Shown: in pieces, positions 18,273 to 30,247 of the stretch | How positions within the stretch are numbered: position 1 is the first letter of the stretch | Layout of the letters: each line of letters starts with the position of its first letter | Source of the DNA: Tahibacter aquaticus | GTDB lineage: Bacteria; Pseudomonadota; Gammaproteobacteria; Xanthomonadales; Rhodanobacteraceae | Assembly (NCBI RefSeq): GCF_004363655.1 | Contig: NZ_SNZH01000004.1 | Coordinates: 255,985-319,984, forward strand | Length of the DNA stretch: 64,000 nt | Direction of reading: 5' to 3' | Program-made: the position numbers and the translations under genes | Notes under the pieces: generated by a model | Told to the model about the DNA's origin: nothing | What the model saw: only the letters and a program-made list of their open reading frames with translations | The model's database searches: none

Positions 18273-19310
18273 ATGTCCGACCCCAAGACCGCCCTGACCT
18301 ACCGCGACGCCGGCGTCGACATCGACGCGGGCAACGAAGTCGTCGAGCGCATCAAGCCGCTGGTTGCCCGCACCTTCCGCAAGGAAGTGATGGCCGGCCT
18401 CGGCGGCTTCGGCGCGCTGTTCGAACTGGCTGGACGCTACAAGGAGCCGGTGCTGGTGTCCGGCACCGACGGCGTCGGCACCAAGCTCAAGCTGGCGCAG
18501 ATCCTCGGCCGCCACGACACCATCGGCATCGACCTGGTCGGCATGTGCGTCAACGACGTGCTGGTACAGGGCGCCGAAGCGCTGTTCTTCCTCGACTACT
18601 TCGCCACCGGCAAGCTGCACGTGGACACCACCGTGGCCGTGGTCGGCGGCATTGCCAAAGGCTGCGAGCTGGCCGGCTGCGCACTGATCGGCGGCGAAAC
18701 CGCGGAAATGCCCGACATGTACCCGCCGGGCGAGTACGACCTCGCCGGCTTCTGCGTCGGCGCAGTGGAAAAATCCAAGCTCATCGACGGCAGCCGGCTC
18801 GAAGCGGGCGATGCCATCCTCGGCATCGCTTCCAGCGGCGCGCATTCCAACGGCTATTCGCTGATCCGCCGCATCGTCGCGCGGGCCGGCAATCCGTTCG
18901 AACTGGATCTGGGCGGCAGCAGCCTGGCCGATGCGCTGATGGCGCCGACCACGATCTACGTCAAGCCCATCCTGCAACTGCTGGCGCAGCAGAGCGTCAA
19001 GGGTATGGCGCATATCACCGGCGGCGGGCTGAAGGAAAACATCATCCGCGTCGTGCCCGATGCGCTGGGCATTGCGCTGGACAGCAGCAGCTGGAAACTG
19101 CCGCCCCTGTTCGACTGGCTGCAGCGCGAAGGCGCGGTGGCACAGGAAGAAATGTGGCGCACCTTCAACTGCGGCATCGGCTACTGCGTCATCGTCGGCC
19201 GCGACGAGGCGGCGAGCACGCTGGCTGCCCTGCAGCAGCTCGGCCTCGACGCCTGGCAGATCGGCGAGGTGACCCAGGCCGGCGGCGACGAGCGCGTCGT
19301 CATCCGCTGA
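18273..19310 (+). CDS. purM: Phosphoribosylformylglycinamidine cyclo-ligase (AIR synthetase)
   Basis: PurM catalyses ATP-dependent closure of formylglycinamidine ribonucleotide to aminoimidazole ribonucleotide, step five of purine synthesis. The protein has 345 residues, identical to E. coli PurM. Typical segments are [20 protein letters not shown] at the start, [44 protein letters not shown] and [11 protein letters not shown]. The start at 18273 matches the family; the 22 codons upstream are noise. The purN ATG begins on the last base of the purM stop codon, so the two are translationally coupled. Confidence 0.97.
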   Translation: MSDPKTALTYRDAGVDIDAGNEVVERIKPLVARTFRKEVMAGLGGFGALFELAGRYKEPVLVSGTDGVGTKLKLAQILGRHDTIGIDLVGMCVNDVLVQGAEALFFLDYFATGKLHVDTTVAVVGGIAKGCELAGCALIGGETAEMPDMYPPGEYDLAGFCVGAVEKSKLIDGSRLEAGDAILGIASSGAHSNGYSLIRRIVARAGNPFELDLGGSSLADALMAPTTIYVKPILQLLAQQSVKGMAHITGGGLKENIIRVVPDALGIALDSSSWKLPPLFDWLQREGAVAQEEMWRTFNCGIGYCVIVGRDEAASTLAALQQLGLDAWQIGEVTQAGGDERVVIR

Positions 19311-19951
19311 TGTCTGCCGTGCTGCGTGTCGCGGTGCTGATCTCGGGCCGCGGCTCCAATCTCGGCGCGCTGATCGCTGCGCAGCGGCGCGGCGAATTGC
19401 CGATCGAGATCGTCCTGGTCGCCAGCAACAAGACGGCAGCCGAAGGCCTGCGCCTGGCCGAGGCGAATGGCATCGCCACGCTGGCGCTGGACCCGGCCAG
19501 CCAGCCCGACCGCGCCCGCTACGATGCCGAGCTGTTTGCCCGCGTCGGCGCGTTCGCGCCAGACCTGATCGTGCTGGCCGGCTTCATGCGCGTGCTCGAT
19601 GCCGCCGTGCTGGCGCCGTGGGCCGGACGCATCATCAATATCCACCCGTCGCTGCTGCCCAAGTATGCCGGCCTGCATACGCACAAGCGGGCGCTGGCCG
19701 CCGGCGACACCGTACATGGCGCCAGCGTGCATTTCGTCACTGCCGAACTCGACGGCGGCCCGCTGCTCGCCTGTAGCGAGATCACCATCGAACCCGGCGA
19801 TAGTCCAGATACCCTGGCCCAGCGCCTACTGCCGCGGGAACACGCCCTGCTCTGCCGTTGCGTGCAATGGCTGGCGCAAGGCCGTGCCGAATGGCGCGAC
19901 GGCACGGTGCATTTCGATGGTGTGCCGTTGCTGCAGGTCTTGCGCGTCTGA
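19310..19951 (+). CDS. purN: Phosphoribosylglycinamide formyltransferase (GAR transformylase)
   Basis: This 213-residue enzyme transfers the formyl group of 10-formyltetrahydrofolate to glycinamide ribonucleotide, step three of purine synthesis. Visible features are LISGRGSNLGAL (phosphate-binding loop), VASNKTAAEGL, LAGFMRVL, the catalytic signature IINIHPSLLPKYAGLHTHKR (Asn and His) and the catalytic Asp in TAELDGGPLL. It overlaps purM by one base (TGATG). A DUF3108 gene follows, as in Pseudomonas and relatives. Confidence 0.96.
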   Translation: MSAVLRVAVLISGRGSNLGALIAAQRRGELPIEIVLVASNKTAAEGLRLAEANGIATLALDPASQPDRARYDAELFARVGAFAPDLIVLAGFMRVLDAAVLAPWAGRIINIHPSLLPKYAGLHTHKRALAAGDTVHGASVHFVTAELDGGPLLACSEITIEPGDSPDTLAQRLLPREHALLCRCVQWLAQGRAEWRDGTVHFDGVPLLQVLRV

Positions 19952-20102
19952 TCTGCCGCACCAGCCGATTCGACGGCGCCGATCGTGCTCTCGGAAACAC
20001 CAGGCAGCGGCCGCATGGACAACGCCACACTCAACCTCGAACACCCCGGCCAGCGTTCAGCCATACGCCGCCACACTGCGCCGTCCCCGCCTGGAGCCCG
20101 TC

Positions 20103-20831
20103 ATGCGTATCCTCGCCCTGCTCGGCCTTGCCGCCTTGCCGCTGTTGTCTTCCGCCGTCGAACTGAACCCGCCCGGCATCGCCGATCCCGCCGTCCGCGC
20201 CGATACCTTGCAGCCCTTCAGCGCCAGCTATGACGTCAAGCGCGGCGACAAGGTCATCGGTCAATCGACCATGACCCTGCGCCGGGACGGCGACAATCAA
20301 TGGTCGCTGGTCACCGAAACCAAGGGCACGGCCGGCATGGCCCGGCTGCTGGGTCTGGACGTGCGGGAAGAATCGAAATTCCGCGTCGGCAGCGACGGCC
20401 GCCTGGAAAGCACCGACTATCGCTATCGCCAGGACGCGACGCTGAAATCCAAGCAGCGCAGCATCGTGTTCGACACACAGGCACGCGAAGTGCGCGTGAC
20501 CGACAAGGACCAGCTGTTCCGCTATGCCTTGCAGCCGGCCATGATCGATCGTCAGGTTGTCGTCGTCGCACTGGGCCGCGACCGGGCACAAGCCAGCCAG
20601 CAACTGGTGGTGGCGAACAAGGACGCAGCGGAAAACCAGCGCTACGAGCGTCGCGAAACCAGCAATCTGGCCCTGCCGGCCGGCAACTTCAGGGCCATCC
20701 GCTTCGAACGCAGCGACAAGCCCGGCAAGAGCAGTACCTGGTACGCCGCCGACCGCATCGCGCCGCTGCAGGTGGAGCAGGCGCAGAAGGACGGCGAGAA
20801 CATCGTGATGCTGCTGCGCGAACTGAAGTAA
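20103..20831 (+). CDS. DUF3108 exported protein
   Basis: The protein has 242 residues. It has a signal peptide (about 1-18, LALLGLAALPLLSSA) and a DUF3108 fold starting FSASYDVKRGDKVIGQSTMTL, a beta-rich barrel-like domain related to outer-membrane-associated LolA-like folds. The role is unknown. The gene follows purN, with 151 bases between, an arrangement conserved in gammaproteobacteria. It ends 10 bases before a strong bidirectional terminator shared with murA. Confidence 0.85.
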   Translation: MRILALLGLAALPLLSSAVELNPPGIADPAVRADTLQPFSASYDVKRGDKVIGQSTMTLRRDGDNQWSLVTETKGTAGMARLLGLDVREESKFRVGSDGRLESTDYRYRQDATLKSKQRSIVFDTQAREVRVTDKDQLFRYALQPAMIDRQVVVVALGRDRAQASQQLVVANKDAAENQRYERRETSNLALPAGNFRAIRFERSDKPGKSSTWYAADRIAPLQVEQAQKDGENIVMLLRELK

Positions 20832-20841
20832 CCGGGAAAAC

Positions 20842-20874
20842 AAAAAAGGGACAACATGATGTTGTCCCTTTTTT
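20842..20874. terminator. Bidirectional intrinsic terminator between DUF3108 and murA
   Basis: AAAAAAGGGACAACA (20842-20856) is perfectly inverted at 20860-20874, with the loop TGA. The structure has an A tract before and a T tract after the GC-containing core, so it can end transcripts arriving from both convergent genes. Confidence 0.92.
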
Positions 20875-20918
20875 AACTCACGCGAGACCAGCGCTGCCGC
20901 AGGGCGGCACCGCAGCAG

Positions 20919-22537
<1,619 letters not shown>

Positions 22538-22725
22538 TTCGGGGGTAATCCGTGGCGGATTCAGGGCAGCGGCGATTGGCCGCGACGAAGTGCGGGTTTG
22601 CGCCGTCCCTGCGACGGGGACGACTAACCGGCTACACTATGGGGACGCGCATGTTACCGAAAATCCGCTGGCGCCAAAACGTTGCACACGACAGACCCGT
22701 CTCCCTGCTCCATCCAGCCCTGCTC

Positions 22726-23751
22726 ATGAATGCACAGATCCTGCCCCTGATCTCGTCCGCCGCGGCACATCCTCCACTCAATACTGCCGCCCTGGTGCAA
22801 AGCGCACTGCAGGTGGTCGAGACCGAGGCCAGGGCAATCGAGCTGCTCAAGTCCCGCATCGACGAAAACTTCCTGCGCGCCTGCCAGCTGATGTTCGACT
22901 GCAGTGGCCGCGTCGTGGTCTCGGGCATGGGCAAGTCCGGCCATATCGCGCGCAAGATCGCTGCCACCCTCGCCTCCACCGGTACGCCGGCCTTCTTCGT
23001 CCACCCGGGCGAGGCCAGCCACGGCGATCTGGGCATGATCACGCAGAAAGACGTGGTGCTGGCCCTGTCCAATTCCGGCGAAACCGACGAACTGCTGACC
23101 ATCCTGCCGCTGATCCGGCGCCAGGGCATACCGCTGATCGCCATGAGCGGCAACGACAGCTCGTCGCTGGCCCGCCTGGCCGATGTCCATCTCGATGTCA
23201 GCGTTCCGACCGAAGCCTGCCCGCTGGGCCTGGCGCCGACCGCCAGCACCACCGCCGCCCTGGTGATGGGCGATGCGCTGGCCGTAGCCCTGCTGGAGGC
23301 GCGCGGTTTCACCGCCGACGATTTCGCCCGCTCGCATCCCGCCGGCTCGCTGGGCCGCCGCCTGCTGATGCATATCAGCGATGTCATGCATACGGGCGAG
23401 CAGGTGCCGAAGGTCGGCGTGGAATCCAGCCTGTCCGAAGCCCTGGTGGAAATGTCGCGCAAGGGCCTGGGCATGACGGCCGTGGTCGATGCCCAGGACA
23501 AGCTGCTCGGCGTGTTCACCGACGGCGACCTGCGCCGCGCCCTGGACGATCACGCCATCGACCTGCGCAGCGCGCCGCTGGCCCGGCTGATGACGACCAA
23601 GGCAAAAACCATCACGCCGGACAAGCTCGCCGTTGAGGCGGCACGGCTGATGGAAGATTTCACCATCCATGCCCTGCTCGTCGTCGACCACAGCAACAAG
23701 CTGGTCGGCGCGCTCAATATTCACGATCTGCTGCGCGCCCGGGTAGTCTGA
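22726..23751 (+). CDS. kdsD: Arabinose-5-phosphate isomerase (Kdo pathway)
   Basis: The protein has 341 residues. An N-terminal SIS sugar-isomerase domain (about 50-190, VVVSGMGKSGHIARKIAATL, SNSGETDELL) is followed by two CBS domains (about 215-335, GVFTDGDLRRALDD). It interconverts ribulose 5-phosphate and arabinose 5-phosphate, the first step of Kdo synthesis for LPS. The family histidine is visible in ARSHPAGSLGRRLL. ATG 22726 fits the family length; the longer frame begins inside the divergent promoter region. It heads the run kdsD-kdsC-lptC-lptA-lptB. Confidence 0.95.
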   Translation: MNAQILPLISSAAAHPPLNTAALVQSALQVVETEARAIELLKSRIDENFLRACQLMFDCSGRVVVSGMGKSGHIARKIAATLASTGTPAFFVHPGEASHGDLGMITQKDVVLALSNSGETDELLTILPLIRRQGIPLIAMSGNDSSSLARLADVHLDVSVPTEACPLGLAPTASTTAALVMGDALAVALLEARGFTADDFARSHPAGSLGRRLLMHISDVMHTGEQVPKVGVESSLSEALVEMSRKGLGMTAVVDAQDKLLGVFTDGDLRRALDDHAIDLRSAPLARLMTTKAKTITPDKLAVEAARLMEDFTIHALLVVDHSNKLVGALNIHDLLRARVV

Positions 23752-23893
23752 ACGCTGGCCGCTTTACGGTACTTGCCGGCATGGACGGCGGTGGCGGCTT
23801 TGCCGCAGCATGCGCAGCCTGTTGTCATCGCGGCGGCCCGACCCGGTCGCGGCCGCCCTTCCCGCCGCTGCGGCGCGATTGAAAAAATCCATC

Positions 23894-24430
23894 ATGTTCA
23901 ACGACCTGTCCGCTGAAATCCGCGCCCGTGCCGCGGCCGTCAAACTGGCCGTATTCGATGTCGACGGCGTACTCACCGATGGCCGGCTCTGGTACGCCGC
24001 CGACCAGCGTGAGCTGAAGTCCTTTCATGTACACGACGGCCTGGGCCTCAAGCGCCTGCGCAGCAACGGCGTGGAAGTGGCCATCATCACCGCACGCATG
24101 AGCCATACGGTGACCGAGCGCATGGCCGAGCTGGGCATCGCCCATGTTTACCAAGGCCAGAAAGACAAGCTGGCCTGCCTGCACCAGCTGTGCGAGGCGC
24201 TGCAGCTGACGCTGGACCAGGTCTGCTATACCGGCGACGACCTGCCCGACCTGCGCGCCATGCGCCAATGCGGCCTGGCCATAGGCCCGGCCAACGCCCA
24301 TGCCTGGCTGCTGCCGCATCTGCACCTGCAGACGCGGCAGCGCGGCGGCGAAGGCGCGGCGCGGGAAGTCTGCGACCTGCTGCTGGCCGCCCAGAACAAG
24401 GCCGAGGCCGAACTGGCGCAGTGGCTGTGA
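23894..24430 (+). CDS. kdsC: 3-deoxy-D-manno-octulosonate 8-phosphate phosphatase
   Basis: This 178-residue C0-type HAD phosphatase has FDVDGVLTDG (Asp22 nucleophile and Asp24), ITARMS (motif II), Lys in GQKDKL and GDDLPDL (motif IV). It removes phosphate from Kdo 8-phosphate to give Kdo. ATG 23894 begins the family N-terminus; 28 upstream codons are not conserved in style. The stop overlaps the lptC GTG (GTGA), linking Kdo synthesis to LPS export in one transcript. Confidence 0.95.
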   Translation: MFNDLSAEIRARAAAVKLAVFDVDGVLTDGRLWYAADQRELKSFHVHDGLGLKRLRSNGVEVAIITARMSHTVTERMAELGIAHVYQGQKDKLACLHQLCEALQLTLDQVCYTGDDLPDLRAMRQCGLAIGPANAHAWLLPHLHLQTRQRGGEGAAREVCDLLLAAQNKAEAELAQWL

Positions 24431-25002
24431 CGGACGAGTCGCGCCTGCGCCTGATCCTGCTGCTGGCCGTTGTCGCCAGCGCGATCTGGGCTGCGCTGTG
24501 GTATCTGCGCCCGCCGGAAGAAGTGCCCGCCTTCGTCGGTCCGCCGCGCTCGAACTACACCCTCGACAATTTCACCCTGCATGCGCTGGACGAGGAGGGC
24601 AAACTGAGCTTCACCGTCTCCGCGCCGGCACTGGCGCGACGCAACGACGACGGCTCGCTCTGGGTGGACGCGCCGGATTTCCTCATCGCGGCCAAGCAGG
24701 GCGAACCCTGGAAAGGCACGTCGCAATCGGCCTTCGTGACCAAGGACGGCACCCACATGCTGCTGGCCGGCGCCGTGGAAATGCAGCGCGCACCGAGCCC
24801 GGAAGCTGCCGAAGCGCACATCGCCACGCGCGATGTCGATGCCTACCCGAAAGAGAACCGGCTCGAGACCGCCGCCGCTGCCACGATCACCCAGCCGGGC
24901 TCTATACTGCGCGGCACCGGCATGAAGGCCGATCTCAACACGCACCAACTGGAGCTGCTCTCCGATGTCCATGCTTCGTTCGCGCGCAAGCGCAAGCCTT
25001 AG
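24427..25002 (+). CDS. lptC: LPS export system protein LptC
   Basis: The protein has 191 residues, with a single N-terminal transmembrane anchor (about 7-26) and a periplasmic beta-jellyroll domain (NYTLDNFTLHALDEEGKLSFTV onward). LptC receives LPS from the LptB2FG transporter and passes it to LptA. It starts at a GTG that overlaps the kdsC stop (GTGA at 24427), and no ATG is suitable. Its 3' end overlaps the beginning of lptA by 38 bases. Confidence 0.92.
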   Translation: MTDESRLRLILLLAVVASAIWAALWYLRPPEEVPAFVGPPRSNYTLDNFTLHALDEEGKLSFTVSAPALARRNDDGSLWVDAPDFLIAAKQGEPWKGTSQSAFVTKDGTHMLLAGAVEMQRAPSPEAAEAHIATRDVDAYPKENRLETAAAATITQPGSILRGTGMKADLNTHQLELLSDVHASFARKRKP

Positions 25003-25548
25003 CCTTGTCGCGCTGCTGGCCGTGGCCGCTCCCGCAGCACATGCCCTGAAGACCGATGCCGAGCAGCCGCTGGAAGTGGCAGCGAACCATTTCGCCACCA
25101 ACCAGAACAAGCACCTCACCATCCTCACCGGCGCGGTCAAGCTGACCCGCGGCACGATGAAGGGCGAGTCGGACAAGGGCACGGTCTACCAGGACGATTC
25201 CAACGAGATCAACCGCGTGGTGCTGGAAGGCAAGCCGGCACGCATGCAGCAGCAGCTCGACAGCGGCGGCCTGATGCGCGCGACCGCGGCCAACATCGAC
25301 TATTCGACCGATTCGTCCACCGCCATCCTCACCGGCAATGCGGTGGTGATCCAGGAAGGCCGCGGCGAATTCCGCGGCGAACGCATCGTCTACAACACCG
25401 AATCGGGCGAACTGACCGGCGAAGGCGGTTCCGGTGGCGGCATCACCATGAAAATGCAGCCCAAGCCCAAGACCGACGCCAAGCCGTCGGCCGACAAGGC
25501 CAAGCCGGCCGACGCCGCCAAGCCCGCCGCCACGGACAAGCAGAAGTA

Positions 25549-25549
<1 letters not shown>
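24965..25549 (+). CDS. lptA: LPS transport periplasmic protein LptA
   Basis: The protein has 194 residues. A signal peptide (1-27, ending AHA) precedes an OstA domain (about 34-145; [48 protein letters not shown]). A Lys/Ala/Pro-rich tail of about 40 residues follows. LptA oligomers form the bridge that carries LPS across the periplasm. The gene overlaps lptC and its TAA overlaps the lptB ATG (TAATG). Confidence 0.94.
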
Positions 25550-26268
<719 letters not shown>

Positions 26269-26491
26269 CAACGTATACGTTGCCACAGATTGCTTCGCAG
26301 AATGCTTTCGACCCGCCTGCGCCGAACCTCCCCTGCGGCGCCGCTGCAATGCCGATCCTCCCTCAATCGGAACGGCTAAGCAAGTTTCGTACTTTCACGT
26401 TTCGTTGCGGTTCCCGTTGACCGTTTTCCGCATTAGGATGGCAGCGCGTGGCCACCGCACTGCCGGCCGCGGCACCGCCGATACGGGATCG

Positions 26492-27955
26492 ATGATGAAG
26501 CCAGCGTTAAACCTTCGCCTGCACCAGCAACTGGCGCTGACGCCGCAATTGCAACAGGCCATACGTCTGCTGCAGCTGAGCAGCATCGAGCTGGAAATGG
26601 AGCTGCGCGAGGCGCTGGAATCCAATCCTCTGCTGGAACTGCCCGAAGAGAACGGCGAGGCGGCAAGCGCCGATAGTCCCGACCAGGCCGAAGCGCCCAT
26701 CGCGGAGTTCATCGACAACCGCAACAACTCCAGCACCGAAACCAGCAGTAGCAGCGAAAACGACACGCGCGAAAACGAGGAAGAGCGTTTCGACACGCTC
26801 GACAACACCTTCGATACGCCGGCGCGCAACGCCCCCTCGGACGACGAATTCGAAAGCCAGGAACCCGAACAGCAGGACCTGCGCGACCACCTGCTCTGGC
26901 AGCTCAACCTCACGCCGATGTCGGCGCGCGACCGCGCCATCGCCGTCGCCGTGATCGAGGCAATCGACGACGACGGCTACCTGCACGAGCCGGTCGAAGC
27001 GATCCAGCAGGGCCTGGCCAGCCTGTACCAGATCGATGCAGACGAAATCGAAGCGGTACGCCATCGCATACAGCGCTTCGATCCGCTCGGCGTCGCCAGC
27101 CGCAATCTGCGCGAATGCCTGCTGGTGCAGCTGGATTCGTTCGAGCCCGACGTCGACGGCCTGGCCATCGCCCGCGCCATCGTCGCCGACCACCTGGAAG
27201 TACTGGCCAAGAACGACCGCGCGCGCCTGAGCCGCTCGCTCAAGGCCGGCAGCGACCAGATCGACACCGCAGTGCAGCTGATCCGTGCACTCGACCCCAA
27301 GCCCGGCTCCAGCGTGTCCTCGTCCGCCCCTGAATACGTCGCGCCGGACGCCTACGCCTTCCGCAGCGGCGGGCAGTGGCAGGTCAGCCTGGCGCCGGGC
27401 TGCCAGCCGCAGCTGGCGATCAACCGCCACTACGAATCGCTGATCGCCCGCGCCCAGCGCGACGACGCCTCCTACCTGCGCGGCCAGCTGCAGGAAGCAC
27501 GCTGGCTGATCAAAAGCCTGAAGACGCGTGCCGACACCATCCTCAAGGTGGCCCAGTCCATCGTGCGTGCGCAGAGCGCCTTCCTCGACTTCGGCCCCGA
27601 GGCCATGAAGCCGCTGGTACTCAAGGACGTAGCGGAAGAGATCGGCATGCACGAATCCACCGTTTCCCGTGTGACCACGCGCAAATTCCTCTACACGCCG
27701 CGCGGTACTTTCGAGTTCAAGCACTTCTTTTCCAGCGGCGTTTCCACCGTCGACGGCGGCAGCGCCTCGGCTACGGCGATCCAGGCCATGATCAAGAAAC
27801 TCATCGAAGCCGAACCCACCGGCAAGCCCTTGTCCGACCAGGGCCTGGCCGAAGAGCTCAACCGCCGCGGCATCAATGTCGCGCGCCGTACCGTCGCCAA
27901 ATACCGCGAGGCAATGAACATCGCCGCCTCGAACGAGCGTTGCCGGCTTTCCTGA
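26492..27955 (+). CDS. rpoN: RNA polymerase sigma-54 factor
   Basis: The protein has 487 residues. Region I is Gln/Leu-rich (LRLHQQLALTPQLQQAIRLLQ region), region II is acidic (about 50-120, DEEN-rich), and the core-binding and DNA-binding domains follow. The RpoN box ARRTVAKYREAM lies at about 464-475. It directs transcription from -24/-12 promoters with enhancer-binding activators. ATG 26492 (or the next codon, also ATG) is the family start. It lies upstream of hpf and the nitrogen-type PTS genes, which in other bacteria modulate sigma-54-dependent or potassium/nitrogen responses. Confidence 0.96.
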   Translation: MMKPALNLRLHQQLALTPQLQQAIRLLQLSSIELEMELREALESNPLLELPEENGEAASADSPDQAEAPIAEFIDNRNNSSTETSSSSENDTRENEEERFDTLDNTFDTPARNAPSDDEFESQEPEQQDLRDHLLWQLNLTPMSARDRAIAVAVIEAIDDDGYLHEPVEAIQQGLASLYQIDADEIEAVRHRIQRFDPLGVASRNLRECLLVQLDSFEPDVDGLAIARAIVADHLEVLAKNDRARLSRSLKAGSDQIDTAVQLIRALDPKPGSSVSSSAPEYVAPDAYAFRSGGQWQVSLAPGCQPQLAINRHYESLIARAQRDDASYLRGQLQEARWLIKSLKTRADTILKVAQSIVRAQSAFLDFGPEAMKPLVLKDVAEEIGMHESTVSRVTTRKFLYTPRGTFEFKHFFSSGVSTVDGGSASATAIQAMIKKLIEAEPTGKPLSDQGLAEELNRRGINVARRTVAKYREAMNIAASNERCRLS

Positions 27956-28091
27956 ACTTGAACGCCAGCCGGGGAACCCCAATGCCAATAGCAGGTCAGT
28001 GCTAACAGACACCCTTTTCGCACGGCGCGCACAGCCGCACCGTGCCGACCGCGTTCCGCGTCAGGAGCGCTCTACCGTAAGGAGAAGCACC

Positions 28092-28421
28092 ATGCAGATC
28101 AATGTCAGCGGCCCCAAGGTTGAAGTGACGCCGGCCCTGCGCAGCTATGTCGAAAGCAAGTTCGAGCGCATCCTGCGCCATTTCGACCATGTCCACGACG
28201 TCAATGTGACGCTCAGCGTGGAAAAGCTGGTGCACAAGGCCGATGCCACTCTGCACGCCGCCGCCGGCAAGATCATCCATGCCGAGGCCCTGGCCGACGA
28301 CATGTACGCCGCCATCGACGCGCTGGCCGACAAGCTCGACGTGCAGATCCGCAAGCACAAGGAAAAGCTGACCGATCATCACAAGGGCGAAGCCCTGCGC
28401 GCCGCAGAGCGGATTGCCTGA
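28092..28421 (+). CDS. hpf: Ribosome hibernation promoting factor (short HPF)
   Basis: The protein has 109 residues. The RaiA/HPF fold starts MQINVSGPKVEVTPALRSYV and contains the basic ribosome-binding face (HKADATLHAAAGKIIHAEA, DKLDVQIRKHKEKL). Its short length indicates the form that acts in 100S dimer formation on stalled ribosomes. The Shine-Dalgarno AAGGAGA lies seven bases before the ATG. It follows rpoN after 136 bases and is closed by a strong terminator. Confidence 0.93.
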   Translation: MQINVSGPKVEVTPALRSYVESKFERILRHFDHVHDVNVTLSVEKLVHKADATLHAAAGKIIHAEALADDMYAAIDALADKLDVQIRKHKEKLTDHHKGEALRAAERIA

Positions 28422-28835
28422 GCATTCTCGCCTGCTAGCAATTGGGCGCCAATTCGCGCCCTACGCAACACCATTCCCAACCAGCCCTCCCCTTTGCCGG
28501 GGAGGGTTTTTCATTTGGGGGGTGACTGTACAACCGGGCGCTGCCATCGCCTGGACGAAGGACAGTCGCGCGGAAGTGCCGGCCCCGATCGATCCGCAGA
28601 GGGTGAGGAATCGTCGTTCCAAATGCCCATTGGCCGCAAATCCGGTACGACAACGGCATTCGCCCGAGCCTGCTTTCCAGCCCACCGCCCACATGCGCCA
28701 CGGCGAAACGCCTGAATCGGCCGTTTCGCTCCGTGCATCGCCCATGCGGACGATTCCGCCCCCGACGATTTTCTTCCGCACTGCCGCATAAACCCGCGCT
28801 ATGATCCGCGCCTTCGCGACTACCCGCCCAGCGGC
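28422..28835. other. Gene-free stretch between hpf and ptsN
   Basis: These 414 bases hold the hpf terminator and then about 320 bases in which I see no convincing gene or structured RNA. The ptsN promoter should lie near its 3' end, but no clear -35/-10 pair was found. Confidence 0.6.
28485..28511 (+). terminator. Rho-independent terminator after hpf
   Basis: CCCTCCCC (28485-28492) pairs with GGGGAGGG (28499-28506) across the loop TTTGCC, followed by TTTTT. It separates rpoN-hpf from ptsN onward. Confidence 0.92.
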
Positions 28836-29288
28836 ATGCGCTTCAGCGACCTTCTGAACCCCGAAAGTGTGGTCGCCGACCTGCGCGCCAGCTCGCGCCG
28901 GGCTGTATTGGAAACCTTGGCGCAACTGCTCGCTCCGACGGATCAGGCACTGTCCGTACTGGAAGCACTGAGCGAACGCGAGGGACTGGGCTCGACCGCC
29001 CTGGGCCAGGGTTTTGCACTGCCGCATGGCCGCAGCGGCGTACTGGAACAGCCCCGCGCCGCGTTTGTGCGACTGCAGCGTCCAGTGCCCTTCGGCGCCG
29101 CAGACGGCCAGCCGGTAGACCTGTTCGCCGCCATCGTCACGCCCAGCCATTTCAATACCGGCCACCTGTCGCTGCTGGCCGACATTGCAACCCGTGCCGC
29201 AGACCCCGCCACGCTGGCCCGCCTGCGCGATGCCCGCCATGCCAGCGGTCTCTACGCCGAACTGGCACAATGGGGACTGCAAGCCTGA
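28836..29288 (+). CDS. ptsN: Nitrogen-regulatory PTS EIIA component
   Basis: This 150-residue EIIA domain of the fructose/mannitol type is the phospho-acceptor end of the PTS-Ntr chain. The active-site histidine is His64 in [11 protein letters not shown]. In other proteobacteria its phosphorylation state controls potassium uptake, sigma-54-linked and stress responses. The stop is eight bases before the hprK start. The position after rpoN-hpf is the usual one. Confidence 0.92.
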   Translation: MRFSDLLNPESVVADLRASSRRAVLETLAQLLAPTDQALSVLEALSEREGLGSTALGQGFALPHGRSGVLEQPRAAFVRLQRPVPFGAADGQPVDLFAAIVTPSHFNTGHLSLLADIATRAADPATLARLRDARHASGLYAELAQWGLQA

Positions 29289-29296
29289 ACGCCGCC

Positions 29297-30247
29297 ATGG
29301 ATAGACTGACTGCACGCCAGCTGTTCGATAGCCTTTGCGAACGTCTTTCCCTGCGCTGGACCGCCGGTTCCCAGGGCAATGGCCGCACGCTCGACCCCGG
29401 CGACCATCACGCCCGCCGGCCGTCCATGGTCGGCTATCTCAACGTGATCTATCCGAACAAGGTGCAGATCATTGGCACCGAAGAGCTGAACTATCTCGAC
29501 GGCCTGGATTCGCGCCAGCGCTGGGAGTCGGTGCAGAAGATCATCAATTACCGCCCCACCGCGCTGATCGTGACCAAGGACCAGACCGTCCCCAGCGACC
29601 TGCGCGACGCCGCCGACGAGTCGAATACCCCGCTCTGGTCCAGCCCCAAGCGCGGGCATGAAATCCTCACTTTCCTGCAATACCACCTGGCCCGCCTGCT
29701 GGCGCGGCGCGAAACCCTGCACGGCGTGTTCATGGAGGTGTATTCCATCGGCGTGCTGATCACCGGCGAATCGGGCTCGGGCAAGAGCGAACTGGCGCTG
29801 GAACTGCTCACCCGCGGCCACCGCCTGGTCGCCGACGACGCCCCGGAATTCACCCAGATCGCCCCTGACGTGATCGATGGCCATTGCCCCGAACTGCTGC
29901 AGGACCTGCTCGAAGTGCGCGGCCTGGGCGTGCTCAACGTGCGCGAGATGTTCGGCCATACCGCGGTAAAGCCGTCCAAATACCTGCGCCTGGTCGTGCA
30001 TCTGCGCCCGCTCAATCCACTCGACGACGTCGATGGCATGAAGCGCCTGACCGGCGATGTCGGCTATCGTGACATCATCGACACGCGCATCCCGCAGATC
30101 GCCATTCCGGTCGCGCCCGGGCGCAACCTGGCAGTGCTGGTGGAAGCGGCCGTGCGCAGCCATATGCTCAAGAGCAAGGGCATAGACCCGGCGCAGACCT
30201 TCATCGACCGCCAGGCCCACCAGTTGCAGAAACAGGCACCGTGGTGA
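29297..30247 (+). CDS. hprK: HPr(Ser) kinase/phosphorylase
   Basis: The protein has 316 residues. The N-terminal domain (1-130) is followed by the kinase domain with conserved His142, Walker A GESGSGKS (157-164) and the HprK signature [15 protein letters not shown]. It phosphorylates and dephosphorylates HPr on Ser46, which is present in the HPr encoded downstream. An ATG at 29270 inside ptsN is in frame, but 29297 gives the normal length and no overlap. HprK in a gammaproteobacterium is restricted to some lineages including xanthomonads. Confidence 0.95.
   Translation: MDRLTARQLFDSLCERLSLRWTAGSQGNGRTLDPGDHHARRPSMVGYLNVIYPNKVQIIGTEELNYLDGLDSRQRWESVQKIINYRPTALIVTKDQTVPSDLRDAADESNTPLWSSPKRGHEILTFLQYHLARLLARRETLHGVFMEVYSIGVLITGESGSGKSELALELLTRGHRLVADDAPEFTQIAPDVIDGHCPELLQDLLEVRGLGVLNVREMFGHTAVKPSKYLRLVVHLRPLNPLDDVDGMKRLTGDVGYRDIIDTRIPQIAIPVAPGRNLAVLVEAAVRSHMLKSKGIDPAQTFIDRQAHQLQKQAPW

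Noticed and set aside
17073-19013. Extended 646-residue version of the DUF2066 protein
   Set aside because: The extra N-terminal 288 residues are antisense to purM. The signal peptide at 18149 marks the real start.
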